64,000 bases of DNA from Natronoglycomyces albus (GTDB taxonomy: Bacteria; Actinomycetota; Actinomycetes; Mycobacteriales; Micromonosporaceae): assembly GCF_016925535.1 (NCBI RefSeq), contig NZ_CP070496.1:682001-746000 (forward strand), written 5' to 3'. The notes beneath the pieces are model-generated. The model searched no databases. It was not told where the DNA came from and worked only from the letters and a program-made list of their open reading frames with translations. A program made the position numbers and the translations under genes. The first letter of the stretch is position 1; every line of letters starts with the position of its first letter. Shown here in pieces: positions 53,918-63,396 of this stretch.

Positions 53918-56839
53918 ATGCCTGATGTCTCTTCTCCCGCGTCCACCGGAACCTCTGACCCGGAGCTCATCGCCGCGACCCGCGCAGGGGACACCACCGC
54001 CTACGCCGCCCTCTACGAGCGCCATGTCCACGCCGCTCGGCGCCTAGCCCGTGCCCTCACCCCCGACGCGGCCTTGGCCGACGACCTCGTCAGCGAGACC
54101 TTCGCCAAGCTACTCACCGTCCTACGCGACGGAAAAGGCCCCGACCTAGGCTTTCGTCCCTATCTTCTGCGCAGCCTGCGCAACACCTTCTACGACCGCA
54201 TTCGTCGCGACAAACGCATCGAATACACCGACGACCTCTCCGCCCACGAGGTGGGCCAACCACAACCAGACCCCGCCATCGAGGGACAAGATCGCCGCTA
54301 TGCCGCCTCGGCGTACTCCAAACTGCCCGAGCGCTGGCAAATGGTCCTGTGGCACACCGAAGTCGAAGAAGACAGCCCCGCTGACGTCGCCTCTCTGCTG
54401 GGTATGACCGCCAACGGTGTATCCGCGCTGGCCTACCGAGCCCGCGAGAGGCTACGCCAGCTATACCTCCAAGAACACATCGCCGACGCCCCCAGCCCAC
54501 AATGCGGCTGGACGGTCGACCGGCTGGGCGCCCGCGTCCGCGGCAGCCTCGCCGCGCGCGATGTCAGCAAGGTCGACCACCACCTAGACGACTGCGCCGC
54601 CTGCAAGGTTCTGTTCATGGAACTGACCGAAGTCAACTCCGGACTACGCGGAGTTCTGGCACCGGTCATTCTCGGCGCGGCCGCCCCGGCCTACCTGGCG
54701 GGAGCCTCCGCCAAAACCGCCGGGATCGCCTTCGCGGGGTTCTTCGCCGCGATATGGGAGCCGTTCCGCGTCGTGGCCAATTGGGTTCGCCGGATCTTCC
54801 AACGACTGGGGACGCGCAACTCCGTGGCCACCGGCGGCGCGACCGCTGCTGTGGTCGCTGGCCTCATCGCGCTGGCACTAGTGTCCAATGACGCGCCACC
54901 GCCACCCACCGAATCCGCCCTGCCTCCGGCTGAGGAAGAAGCCGCACCCCCTTCCGAGGAGGAACCCGAGGAGGAACCCGACCCGGCGGCGGACCCGGTT
55001 CCGGATCCGGAACCGGAACCGGACGAACCGATCGAGGAGCCCACGGAGGAACCGGTCGAGGAGCCTCCGGCCGAAGAACAGCCTCCGGCGGAGGACCCAC
55101 CCGCCGAGCAACCCCCGGCCGAGGAACCACCAGTCGAGGAGGCACCTCCGGCCAACTACGACGTTCACTACGACCTCGCCGGTGCCAACCTGGTCGCGGG
55201 GCAAGGCAATACCCTTCCCTTGGAACTGCGAGAGAGCGACGACGGAGGCAACGGTGGCGGCCGCATCGCGCCGACCGAGCGCGGAACGCTCCCGCCCGAC
55301 GCCGCAGACCTCTCCGAGGAACTATGGACGCACGAACCCGTCGCCAGCGAGGGGAATTCATTCCCTCCCGGCCCGACCACGACCGAGTCTCAAGGCCCCT
55401 TGAGTCCGCTCATGGAACCAATAACGCTCTCCGACACCACCGGAATCAACGCGGTGCGGGCGGCCGAGCTGCTCAACGTCGGCACCTCAAAAGACCTATT
55501 CCTCCCCGACCCGCGTCCCGGGGACTTCATCGGACCTTGGGTCGACCCCGACCGTGGCAGCGACCTTCCGCCGAGCGAGGAAGACCCCGACACCATCGAG
55601 GACCGGCCCGAACCGGAACCGGACAGACCGTATGAGGAGACCGAACCCGAACCAGGCGAGCGCAACAAACTACGCCTGACTCTCGAGGTCCCCACCGGCT
55701 TCACACTTACTGGCTCCGATGCCTCCGACGGCTGGGAATGCGACGCCGACGGCGCGCTCATCAGCTGTGTTCGCGACTCCCTCGAACCCGGGCAAGGCAC
55801 GACGGCGCAGGTGCCGATCGGAATCGAGCCACAAGTCAGCGGCTACCAGACCGTCACGATTTCGATCCGGGGCGCGGGCGAGTCCCAGGCAACCCTGCGA
55901 GTTCCCGTCGCCCCGCCTGGCTCGGCGGTTGGCTATGCCTCGCTAGAGGCCACCGGCGTAGCCATGGCGGGCAACACCCTACTGAATTGCCTCTCGTTCG
56001 CCTGCCAAGAACAAGCCCTCCTGGGATGGAATGATGACTTCCCCATGGGGCCCTACGTGCCCGGTCACGGCGACCCACGGCCGCCCGCAGGTCGTTCGAA
56101 ACACGCCGCCTCCGGAGCCCACCTAGCGATCCCCGATGGGGCTCGCGTCGAATGGGCGGGCCTATATTGGGCTGGCTCCGATAACTCACTGCCAGACAGC
56201 GTCTCCTTCGCCGGCCCCAGCGGCAGTTGGTTGGACCTCGGTTCACACCATGTGCGCAACGCCGGCCCCTTCGGCCAAGCCTTCGTTGACGTGACGGCTC
56301 AGGTCAGCGGCGGAGGCGAGTACTGGGTGGCGGCCGACCCGGATCAGCTTCCCGGCTGCCAGAACGTCAAGGGAAACGGCCATCTGCTTGACTGGAGCGA
56401 CTGGAACCAAAGCTCATCATCCACATGCCAGGGACACTCGGCGGGTTGGGGCCTGACGGTCGTCTATAGCCAGCCGGGCTCGCCACAGCGTGAGATCGCC
56501 GTCTACGACGCTCCTCAATATCTCAGCGGCCATGGACTCGACATATACCTGCGCGGCGGCGGACCTGTCGATGTTGGCTATCTGTTGTGGGGCGGTTCCC
56601 GCGCCAAGACCAAAGACTATATGGACATCGGCGGGATTCCGGTCGGCCAACCCGGAAACGTGGCCTACTCACGGTCGGCCTCGGCGCTCAACCACAGCAA
56701 CTGGTGGTACACCTTCGGCGTTGACGCCGATCACCACACCATCGTCGCGCCACCGGGCCCGCAGGACCTCACCGTGCATCCGGGTAACGACGAGTTCGCA
56801 CTGGGCGTGATCGCGTTGGCGACGCCGCCAGAGGATTAA
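53918..56839 (+). CDS. ECF sigma factor fused to zinc-binding anti-sigma-like and extracellular regions
   Basis: The product is 973 aa. Residues 15-100 are sigma region 2 (DDLVSETFAKLL, RDKRIEYTD); 135-190 are region 4 (LPERWQMVLWHTEVEED, MTANGVSALAYRARERL). An anti-sigma-like zinc motif HxxxCxxC (His222, Cys226, Cys229) follows. Hydrophobic segments lie near 243-283 and 304-323, then an acidic Pro/Glu linker (about 327-412) and a 560-residue extracellular part. That part includes a beta-sandwich-like repeat (LRLTLEVPTGFTL) and a conserved WAGLYWAGS domain. A sigma factor tied to the membrane through its own inhibitor-like module implies a one-protein signal path; release or cleavage would be needed to act. 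The AGGGAG ribosome site is 13 bp from ATG 53918. Confidence 0.88.
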   Translation: MPDVSSPASTGTSDPELIAATRAGDTTAYAALYERHVHAARRLARALTPDAALADDLVSETFAKLLTVLRDGKGPDLGFRPYLLRSLRNTFYDRIRRDKRIEYTDDLSAHEVGQPQPDPAIEGQDRRYAASAYSKLPERWQMVLWHTEVEEDSPADVASLLGMTANGVSALAYRARERLRQLYLQEHIADAPSPQCGWTVDRLGARVRGSLAARDVSKVDHHLDDCAACKVLFMELTEVNSGLRGVLAPVILGAAAPAYLAGASAKTAGIAFAGFFAAIWEPFRVVANWVRRIFQRLGTRNSVATGGATAAVVAGLIALALVSNDAPPPPTESALPPAEEEAAPPSEEEPEEEPDPAADPVPDPEPEPDEPIEEPTEEPVEEPPAEEQPPAEDPPAEQPPAEEPPVEEAPPANYDVHYDLAGANLVAGQGNTLPLELRESDDGGNGGGRIAPTERGTLPPDAADLSEELWTHEPVASEGNSFPPGPTTTESQGPLSPLMEPITLSDTTGINAVRAAELLNVGTSKDLFLPDPRPGDFIGPWVDPDRGSDLPPSEEDPDTIEDRPEPEPDRPYEETEPEPGERNKLRLTLEVPTGFTLTGSDASDGWECDADGALISCVRDSLEPGQGTTAQVPIGIEPQVSGYQTVTISIRGAGESQATLRVPVAPPGSAVGYASLEATGVAMAGNTLLNCLSFACQEQALLGWNDDFPMGPYVPGHGDPRPPAGRSKHAASGAHLAIPDGARVEWAGLYWAGSDNSLPDSVSFAGPSGSWLDLGSHHVRNAGPFGQAFVDVTAQVSGGGEYWVAADPDQLPGCQNVKGNGHLLDWSDWNQSSSSTCQGHSAGWGLTVVYSQPGSPQREIAVYDAPQYLSGHGLDIYLRGGGPVDVGYLLWGGSRAKTKDYMDIGGIPVGQPGNVAYSRSASALNHSNWWYTFGVDADHHTIVAPPGPQDLTVHPGNDEFALGVIALATPPED

Positions 56840-57627
56840 GAGGGCAGCGGGGTCGGCCTAGTGCGGGCCCCGTTCCATTGAGAGCTCCTATCGGGTTTCT
56901 CTTCCTGCTGCGGTGGTGTTCCCTCGCGCCTGGCCACGTTGTCGGCCCTTGTCCATGTCAGCTGGGTAGGAACAAGCGCCTCCGACTCCCCAGGCACCGA
57001 TGGCACACCATCCTCGCTACGAGGTATACCCGATAGGAGCTCTAAGTTTAGGTCTTGACCGACCGCCGCGACGTATGTGTCACTAGTTGTCGAGTTCACC
57101 CTTCGTCACTTATCGTGGGCTTCTTGGGCGACGGTGGGCCAGGGGGCAATCCGGCCCCTCTCCGTTCGCTCTACTATGTACACATTGCTGAGGTCCAGTG
57201 CCCTGGCATTCTGGTCCCATTAGCCCGATAAGTAGTACTTCGATGGCTGCGGTTTTAGGCCGGATGTGACAATCTTTTGTGACGTTGGCTATAAGATCCA
57301 TTGGCGAGTTCGTGTATTCACCGCCAACTTCCACAGTCCTTAGTTGAGAATGAGTTGATCCGCAGTCACTCGCGAATTGGCCGCGGTCATGCACGCTGAG
57401 ACCGATTCCAGAGTCCGGCAGTTGGCGTTCTGCGAGTTCAGGGCAGGCATAAGGAGATATCGACCCTCGCCGATGGATGCTCTCGCCTCCGAGGCACCAG
57501 GCTGGGTCGAGGTTTCAAACTCACTGGCGGCGGCTGGGCTAACACGGGAGAATAGGGATCAGTGTCCAAATTAAGGAATTAGTGGAGGAACCTCGATCTT
57601 GTACGCCCAAGGTATCGTTTTCTGAGT
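56840..57627. other. Intergenic region with family B copy
   Basis: These 788 bp contain repeat B2 (56881-57043). The remainder (57044-57627) shows no recognisable gene; a 94-aa minus frame at 57110-57394 has no family features. The GtrA promoter should be near the right end. Confidence 0.5.
56881..57043. repeat. Family B inverted-repeat element, copy B2
   Basis: Perfect 16-bp terminal inverted repeats AGAGCTCCTATCGGGT and its complement bound a 163-bp element. The arms differ from B1 at one base pair changed on both sides (A:T to G:C), so pairing is kept. It lies 41 bp past the sigma-factor stop. Confidence 0.85.
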
Positions 57628-58299
57628 ATGGTTGGCACTGGCACAGACATGACTTCGCAGCGCAGCGACTCCGAGGCTAACCCGAGGACTGCATCGGCTC
57701 AGGCGTCAGGTTCGCAGAACCCGCCGCAGCGATCAGGCCCCGGGAAGAAGACCTCCACCAAACGTAAACGTCCTGGGTTGTATAGACGTGTGCGGGCAAA
57801 TATAGGTGAAATAACCAAATTTGCCGGAGTTGGCGGAACCGCCTATATTCTCGACGTCATTCTCTTCAATATCTTCTGGATTCTTCTCGGCTGGCCCTCG
57901 TGGCTGGCCAAGACAGTGTCGACGACTATTGCGACCACTGGATCGTTCTTCGGCAACCGTCACTGGACCTGGAACGACCGCATCAGTGACCGGGTCGGCA
58001 AGCAATACTTTCTGTTCTTCGTGATGAATGGCATCGGGTTGGTCATCACCCTGGCCTGCATCTGGATCAACCACCTATTGGGCCTGGCGTGGCCGGGGAT
58101 CTTCGACAACCCGCTGGCGGTCAATATCGCCGCCAACGTCGTCGGTATCGGGGTGGCGACAGGCTTCCGTTTCTACGCTTACCGCACGTGGGTGTTCCCG
58201 CCTCTGGGCAGCAAGGCTCCCAGCAAAGGTGGCAGTGGGAAACGGCCCCCGCGACAGGATGCCGACCAAGATTCCGCCACCACCGAGCCCAGTTCCTAA
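57628..58299 (+). CDS. GtrA-family membrane protein
   Basis: The product is 223 aa from ATG 57628; Met8 (57649) is an alternative. Residues 1-55 are polar and basic. The GtrA domain begins with EITKFAGVGGTAYILDVILF and has four membrane helices, with the loop NRHWTWNDR and the closing RFYAYRTWVFP. Family members are thought to move or anchor polyprenyl-linked sugars for wall glycan or teichoic-type polymers. The gene is convergent with the PH-domain gene, matching the mycobacterial Rv3277-Rv3278c order. The C-terminal 35 residues are basic then acidic and polar. Confidence 0.92.
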   Translation: MVGTGTDMTSQRSDSEANPRTASAQASGSQNPPQRSGPGKKTSTKRKRPGLYRRVRANIGEITKFAGVGGTAYILDVILFNIFWILLGWPSWLAKTVSTTIATTGSFFGNRHWTWNDRISDRVGKQYFLFFVMNGIGLVITLACIWINHLLGLAWPGIFDNPLAVNIAANVVGIGVATGFRFYAYRTWVFPPLGSKAPSKGGSGKRPPRQDADQDSATTEPSS

Positions 58300-58386
58300 C
58301 AGGTAGCCCAAACCAGGTCGAACGACGCGCTGGGCTTGATCGCCACGCCCCGCCTAGTCAATCCAAAACCGGCCGATGAGGCTAAC

Positions 58387-58429
58387 CATGAGGGGAGGGC
58401 CCGCGCTTCGCGCGGGCCCTCCCCTCATG
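58387..58429. terminator. Bidirectional terminator hairpin
   Basis: Perfect 20-bp arms (58387-58406, 58410-58429) with loop TTC lie between the convergent GtrA and PH-domain genes. No T-tract is present, but the stem is exceptionally stable. Confidence 0.8.
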
Positions 58430-58595
58430 AGCCATGTGGCCAGTTGTATGAGCGAGCGTCTGGCCTTGGTGGTCAGTGAATCCGAAGGCACCACCACCCA
58501 GGAACGAGACCAGGTCGTAGAGTCGCCGATGCCGATGAGGCGTTCGCCCACTCCACTCCAGCGGCCGTGCCGCGTTATAGCTAGGGAAGCGCGAG

Positions 58596-59129
58596 TTAGA
58601 TTCCCTCGTCAACGCCCTGGTTGGCAGTGCGTTGGTGCGTACGGTCGTCCTCGGCCAGCTGGTAGATCATGGCCTTCACGCTGTCGACCTTGGGGACATC
58701 GATCAGCTCGATGACGCCTTCGTTGGAGGCCGACTCGATCTTCAACGTTCCAAAGCCCAAGAGACGTTCGACAATGTTTTGTTCGAATGACACCGTGTTG
58801 ACTCGCGAGAGCGGGATGGCAGTTGAGTTGCGCCTGACGATGCCGGTGCGCCACATGATGCGCCGGTTGGTCAACACGTAGTGCGTTGTTTGCCAGTTGA
58901 TGTATGGAATGACCGACAGCCACACGATGATGGCGGTGAAGACGAGCCCAATGCCCATCTGCAGCCATAGCGAGACTTCCCAGTCGTTCGGCACCAGGTA
59001 GATCAGGATGGCTGCGACGAGAATGAAGACGACGAACCAAATGACTGGAAGGAAAACTTCCTTCCAGTGTGGGTGCGTATGCAGCTTGACGTCTTCTTCA
59101 CGGGTCAGCATGTTGTCTGGGTAACCCAC
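58596..59129 (-). CDS. PH-domain (DUF304) membrane protein
   Basis: The product is 177 aa from GTG 59129, with AGGAGG ten bases upstream. Two adjacent membrane helices (FLPVIWFVVFILVAAILIYL and QMGIGLVFTAIIVWLSV) follow a short N-terminus. They are followed by a bacterial PH-like beta domain: HYVLTNRRIMWRTGIVRR, RVNTVSFEQNIVERLLGFG, TLKIESASNEG. The counterpart in mycobacteria (Rv3278c) sits beside birA and accD5, as here, apart from the LuxR-type gene inserted between them. Function of the family is not established; membrane binding or stress signalling has been suggested. Confidence 0.9.
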   Translation of the reverse strand: MGYPDNMLTREEDVKLHTHPHWKEVFLPVIWFVVFILVAAILIYLVPNDWEVSLWLQMGIGLVFTAIIVWLSVIPYINWQTTHYVLTNRRIMWRTGIVRRNSTAIPLSRVNTVSFEQNIVERLLGFGTLKIESASNEGVIELIDVPKVDSVKAMIYQLAEDDRTHQRTANQGVDEGI

Positions 59130-59344
59130 GGTTGCGAGACCTCCTGGTCAGTTCAGTGCCTTGGGCAAGCATTTGTCACGTTTTAATTGCACCGTAGCTT
59201 ATCGTGGCAAGCGGCATAACCTCTCGGCGCTGCCCGAAGTGTCGGATGTTGTTCCAGGTCAACTATGGGCGGCTACCACCGGTGTGGTGGAACGAGGCCA
59301 AGCTGGGCCGAGCCCTTACGTGTTGGGGTTGAATGGGTCGGGCC

Positions 59345-60397
59345 TTAAGACCGGGGATCGGGGATGACCCAGTTGCGTCGCGCGGCCTGCCACCCCAACT
59401 GAATGCGCGTGTCGACTTCCGCCAAGTTCATCAGTTCTCGCACTCGTCGCTGAACGGTCCGCAGGCCGATTCCCAGCCGCGTTGCTATTGCCTGATCAGT
59501 CAGGCCCGCGATGAGGAGCGACAACAGTAGCCTGTCTTCTTCGCTGGGGGCGTGACGATCACGTGGAAGTCCATCGTCGTGGGGGGCGGGAACCGAACTC
59601 ATCCACAGCTGTTCGAACAGCGCCACCGCCAATGCCACGATCGGAGGATGCGAGGTGATGAGTACTCGGGGCTGTCCCGTTGGCGGCTCGGGCATGGCGA
59701 GAATGCGGTCGTCGAAGAGAACTAGTTTAACGGGCAGCTGCGCGGCGAAGCGCACTTCGTCGCCACCTTCGAGGCACTGGTGTAGGTAGTCCATGTGTGG
59801 ATCGTCGTCGAGGTCGTTGAGTATTCCTCGCTCATAAAGGATCTGTTGGTGAGCGCCTTGGTTGGGGCGCGGCTCGGGGTGGCGACTGTTGATGGGCCCC
59901 TCCAACACGATGGGGCTTTTGACGAAGTTGCGCACGAGCCGTTCGGCGCTTGATTCCAATTTCCACAGTCGGGTTTGGATGGCGGCTTGCCCGGTGACGC
60001 TTTCCCAGCGGGTGGAGCCACTGCCCGCGTGGTTGCCGTCTCGGTAGATCTCCAACAGTTCTTGGAGGACGCCGTACCCGCTGCGTACCGCGTCCAGTTG
60101 CCGACCGATCTGAGCGCCGAGGGCGACTTCGGGGGCTTGGGCGCGATAGTGAGAGTCGGTGATGAGCGTGGCCATGCCTAGCCGCACGAGGTTTTCGAGT
60201 TGATGTTGCGCGGTGGTCACAGGGATGGCGGCCTCGGCGGCCAACTGACCAGCGGTGGCTTCGGTTCGGCTAAGGAGCAATCGGTATAGGTGCTGGGTGG
60301 CGGGGTCGAGCGGGTTTGTTTCCAAGGAGGGATTCGGCGTGGATTCGGTGTCAGCGCGTGGGGCTCGCTCGGTTTCCCCAGACTCTGAATGCGTCAC
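59345..60397 (-). CDS. TrmB/LuxR-type transcriptional regulator
   Basis: The product is 350 aa from GTG 60397 with AAAGGTGG upstream. An N-terminal helix-turn-helix-like region (LYRLLLSRTEATAGQLAAEAAIPVTTAQHQLENLVRLGMATLI, read in pieces) resembles the TrmB-type winged helix. A central sensor domain of about 150 residues follows. The C-terminal LuxR-type HTH reads LLSLLIAGLTDQAIATRLGIG with recognition helix LRTVQRRVRELM. This layout is frequent in actinobacterial regulators next to biosynthetic or metabolic genes. It lies between the PH-domain gene and birA, where mycobacteria have no such gene, so it is an insertion. Target genes are unknown. Confidence 0.87.
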   Translation of the reverse strand: MTHSESGETERAPRADTESTPNPSLETNPLDPATQHLYRLLLSRTEATAGQLAAEAAIPVTTAQHQLENLVRLGMATLITDSHYRAQAPEVALGAQIGRQLDAVRSGYGVLQELLEIYRDGNHAGSGSTRWESVTGQAAIQTRLWKLESSAERLVRNFVKSPIVLEGPINSRHPEPRPNQGAHQQILYERGILNDLDDDPHMDYLHQCLEGGDEVRFAAQLPVKLVLFDDRILAMPEPPTGQPRVLITSHPPIVALAVALFEQLWMSSVPAPHDDGLPRDRHAPSEEDRLLLSLLIAGLTDQAIATRLGIGLRTVQRRVRELMNLAEVDTRIQLGWQAARRNWVIPDPRS

Positions 60398-60518
60398 TGA
60401 CGCCCACCTTTCTAGCCCTGAGACCTGATTGAGGCGTGCATTGGTCGCACATCCGCAGTGATGACGATGAGCGCGGATCTCCCCACTGGCACTCGATTCT
60501 CACAGCAGTGAACTCGTC

Positions 60519-61373
60519 TCACTGTCGCGACCGGAGGTGGTGTATGTCCCCGGCCGAAACATTCACTAGTTCCGAATCATATTTCAAAACCAGCTGTCCG
60601 TCTCGGTTCACGTCCTCAGCCCTGCCAACTATGTGGGAACCATCGGGATACGAAACGGAAACTTCGCGACCCAGGGTGTCGGAGTCGCGACGCCAAGCCT
60701 CGAGTACGCCGCTGGCTTCGGCGTCGCCGTGGTGTCGCATCCAGGCCAGGTAGTGGTGTTCGAACCGGCGCAGGAACGCGATGAGGAGGGCTTCGCGGTC
60801 GGTGTTGCCACCGCACAGCAGTAGCGATGTGGCGTTGTCATGGGGGAGTTCTTCGGCGGTGAGGGTGACATTGAGGCCGACTCCGATGACGACGGCTCCG
60901 GGGCTTCCCGTGGCCAGGATGCCAGCGCATTTGCGCAACGGGTTTTGCGCATTGCCTGCTGGGGGTGGGTGTCGTGGGTTGTCTAGGGGGCCGATGAGGA
61001 CGTCATTGGGCCATTTCAGGCCGACGCGGACACCGCCGTCCTCGCGTAGGGCCTCAGCGAGGGCGACTCCAGAGAGGAGGCTGAGCAGGCCCCACGTGCT
61101 GGCGGGGGTCTCGGGCCGCAAGAGGGCCGAGACGGCGAGTCCGGCGCTAGGTGGCGATTGCCATTGGCGCATCAGGCGGCCGCGGCCGGCGCTTTGCTCT
61201 TCGGCGCAGAGGACGACCCCGCCGGGTTCTCCACTCTTGGCTCGCCGCGCCAGATCCTCGTTCGTGGAGCCAGTGATGTTGACCACATCAATATGTTTCC
61301 AGAGGGCGGAAGTAGGGAGAAGTGTGTCATTTAGTGCCCGACTCGACAGTGGCACACGCGGTGTCTTCCTCAC
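60519..61373 (-). CDS. birA: Biotin-[acetyl-CoA-carboxylase] ligase
   Basis: The product is 284 aa from GTG 61373. It activates biotin to biotinyl-AMP and attaches it to the carboxylase carrier protein. Motifs: ITGSTNEDLARRA, the biotinyl-AMP loop SAGRGRLMRQWQSPP, KWPNDVLIGPL and GVGLNVTL, with the C-terminal SH3-like domain (REVSVSYPDGSHIVGRAEDV). It lacks the N-terminal DNA-binding domain of E. coli BirA, so it is a ligase only. It is divergent from accD, with 41 bp between starts, matching the mycobacterial birA-accD5 pair. A short insert (PLDNPRHPPPAGNAQNP) sits after the lysine-containing loop. Confidence 0.95.
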   Translation of the reverse strand: MRKTPRVPLSSRALNDTLLPTSALWKHIDVVNITGSTNEDLARRAKSGEPGGVVLCAEEQSAGRGRLMRQWQSPPSAGLAVSALLRPETPASTWGLLSLLSGVALAEALREDGGVRVGLKWPNDVLIGPLDNPRHPPPAGNAQNPLRKCAGILATGSPGAVVIGVGLNVTLTAEELPHDNATSLLLCGGNTDREALLIAFLRRFEHHYLAWMRHHGDAEASGVLEAWRRDSDTLGREVSVSYPDGSHIVGRAEDVNRDGQLVLKYDSELVNVSAGDIHHLRSRQ

Positions 61374-61414
61374 ACACTTAGCCTAGCCACCGGTCGGGCG
61401 TATACCATCCGAGC

Positions 61415-62983
61415 GTGACCGACATCGACAAACACACCACTGCCGGAAAGTTGGCCGAGCTGGCCGAACGCCGCAAAGAAGCGGAGACCGGCAACCCCCG
61501 AGCTATCGAAAAGCAGCACGACCGGGGCAAGAAGACCGCCCGTGAGCGCATTGAATCCCTCCTGGACGAGGGCTCGTTCGTGGAACTCGACGGTCTGGCC
61601 CGCCACCGATCCTCCAACTTCGGAATCGACGCCAACCGCCCCTACGGCGACGGCGTGGTGACCGGATACGGCACCGTCGAGGGCCGCGAAGTGTGCATCT
61701 TCGCGCAGGACTTCACGGCGTTTGGTGGCTCCCTAGGTCAGGTGCACGGCGAGAAGATCTGCAAGCTGCAGGACTTGGCCATGAAAACGGGCCGTCCGTT
61801 GATCGGTATATCCGACTCCGGCGGGGCCCGCATCCAAGAGGGCGTGGCGTCCCTGGGTGCCTATGGCGACATCTTCTTTCGCAACGTGCGCGCCTCCGGC
61901 GTGATCCCACAGATCTCGCTGATTATGGGCCCGTGTGCCGGTGGGGCCGTGTATTCCCCAGCCGTCACCGACTTTACGATCATGGTCGACCAGACCTCCC
62001 ACATGTTCATTACCGGTCCTGACGTCATTCGCGCCGTCACCGGCGAGGACGTCGGCATGGAGGAGCTAGGCGGCGGGCGGAGCCACAACTCCGTCTCCGG
62101 AAACGCGCACTACCTGGCCTCCGACGAAGACGACGCGCTCGAATACGTCAAGCAGTTGCTGAGCTACCTGCCCAGCAACAACCTCGATGAGGCTCCCACC
62201 TATGAGCCTGACGAGGAATTGGAGATTTCCGGCGACGACGACGCGCTCGATACTCTTGTGCCCGACTCGGCTAACCAGCCCTACGACATGCACAAGGTCA
62301 TCGAAAGCGTTCTCGATGACGATTTCTTCGAGGTTCAGCCGCTCTTCGCGCAGAACATGATCATTGGTTTCGGCCGTCTTGATGGCCGCTCGGTCGGCGT
62401 TGTGGCCAACCAGCCGATGCAGTTCGCCGGTTGCCTCAACATCGACGCCTCGGAGAAAGCCGCGCGGTTTATCCGTTTCTGCGATGCCTTCAACATTCCG
62501 GTGATCAGCTTTGTCGACGTGCCGGGCTTCCTGCCTGGCACCGACCAGGAGCACGATGGCATTATCCGGCGCGGAGCCAAGCTGATTTACGCCTACTCCG
62601 AGGCCACGGTGCCCAAACTGACCGTCGTCACCCGCAAGTCCTATGGTGGCGCCTACTGCGTCATGGGCTCCAAGCATGTCGGAGCGGATCTCAACCTGGC
62701 GTGGCCGACCGCCGAGATCGCGGTCATGGGTTCGCAGGGCGCGGTCAACATTCTCTACCGCCGGGAAATCGCCGAGGCCGACGATGAGCAGTCGCGGCGC
62801 GCCGATCTGATGGGCGAGTACGAGGACACGCTGTGCAACCCGTATGTGGCCGCTGAGTTGGGCTATATCGACGAGGTCATCCATCCTCGAGAGACGCGCG
62901 TGCGACTTATCAAGGGGCTGCGCATGATGGCGTCGAAGCGCGACAGCCTGCCTCCCAAGAAACACGGCAATATCCCGCTGTAA
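61415..62983 (+). CDS. accD: Acyl-CoA carboxylase beta subunit (AccD5/PccB-like)
   Basis: The product is 522 aa from GTG 61415. It is the carboxyltransferase subunit that moves CO2 from biotin to propionyl- or acetyl-CoA. Signatures: [21 protein letters not shown], the first oxyanion-hole region [36 protein letters not shown], and in the second domain [24 protein letters not shown] and [19 protein letters not shown]. The C-terminus ends KKHGNIPL, typical of PccB. It is divergent from birA as in mycobacteria; the usual small epsilon-subunit gene and maf are not found downstream. A family A-type hairpin directly follows. Confidence 0.96.
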   Translation: MTDIDKHTTAGKLAELAERRKEAETGNPRAIEKQHDRGKKTARERIESLLDEGSFVELDGLARHRSSNFGIDANRPYGDGVVTGYGTVEGREVCIFAQDFTAFGGSLGQVHGEKICKLQDLAMKTGRPLIGISDSGGARIQEGVASLGAYGDIFFRNVRASGVIPQISLIMGPCAGGAVYSPAVTDFTIMVDQTSHMFITGPDVIRAVTGEDVGMEELGGGRSHNSVSGNAHYLASDEDDALEYVKQLLSYLPSNNLDEAPTYEPDEELEISGDDDALDTLVPDSANQPYDMHKVIESVLDDDFFEVQPLFAQNMIIGFGRLDGRSVGVVANQPMQFAGCLNIDASEKAARFIRFCDAFNIPVISFVDVPGFLPGTDQEHDGIIRRGAKLIYAYSEATVPKLTVVTRKSYGGAYCVMGSKHVGADLNLAWPTAEIAVMGSQGAVNILYRREIAEADDEQSRRADLMGEYEDTLCNPYVAAELGYIDEVIHPRETRVRLIKGLRMMASKRDSLPPKKHGNIPL

Positions 62984-62990
62984 TCGCGGA

Positions 62991-63081
62991 TCGCTCAGGC
63001 GCACACCTGCTGCGTTCTCGTCGGGTCGTTTGCGGTCGGCAAACTTCCCCTTCGGGGTCTGGCAGGTGCACGCCTGAGCGA
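62991..63081 (+). repeat. Family A-related element, copy A5 (diverged arms)
   Basis: Arms of about 20 bp (TCGCTCAGGCGCACACCTGC and the near complement ending 63081) pair at about 18 of 20 positions. They differ in sequence from A1-A4, but the core TGCGTTCTCGTCGG and the inner hairpins GTTTGC..GCAAAC and CCCC..GGGG keep the same layout. It starts 8 bp after the accD stop, so it may serve as its terminator. Confidence 0.65.
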
Positions 63082-63185
63082 CCCTCTTGTGGGAATTCCA
63101 AACATTGACAATGCGGCGGTGTCGACCAGTTCCTTGGTCGGCACCGCTTTCGTGAATGCGAACCACATTTAAGGCATGCATTAAC

Positions 63186-63285
63186 GAGGCTCATGCGAAC
63201 GTGTGAATTCAAGGCGGCATCAGGTGAAGTTTGCTCAGGTAAATGAGCCGAGGAAAACGCCGAAAGTGTCTTTTGCATAAGCCTC
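63186..63285 (-). repeat. Family A inverted-repeat element, copy A6 (opposite orientation)
   Basis: On the minus strand it opens GAGGCTTATGCAAA and closes TTCGCATGAGCCTC. The core ACTTTCGGCGTTTTC is retained. Flanking AAC/AAC is an exact 3-bp direct repeat, the best target duplication in the set. Confidence 0.83.
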
Positions 63286-63396
63286 AACATCCCGTTCTCG
63301 CCCACGACGCAACCACTGCCTGGCTTGCTCCGGTACGGTTTGAAGAACCAAAAGGGCTGCGCGCTGTGGCCCCCTACTTACGCAATGGAGTGAGTT

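Larger units (their letters stand above)
62984..63396. other. Intergenic region with two family A elements
   Basis: These 413 bp contain A5 (62991-63081) and A6 (63186-63285). No gene is seen; the genes for accE and maf expected from mycobacterial order are absent. The rest is too short to judge. Confidence 0.55.

Noticed and set aside
57110-57394. 94-aa minus frame after repeat B2
   Set aside because: No ribosome site, no recognisable fold, and isolated in non-coding DNA.
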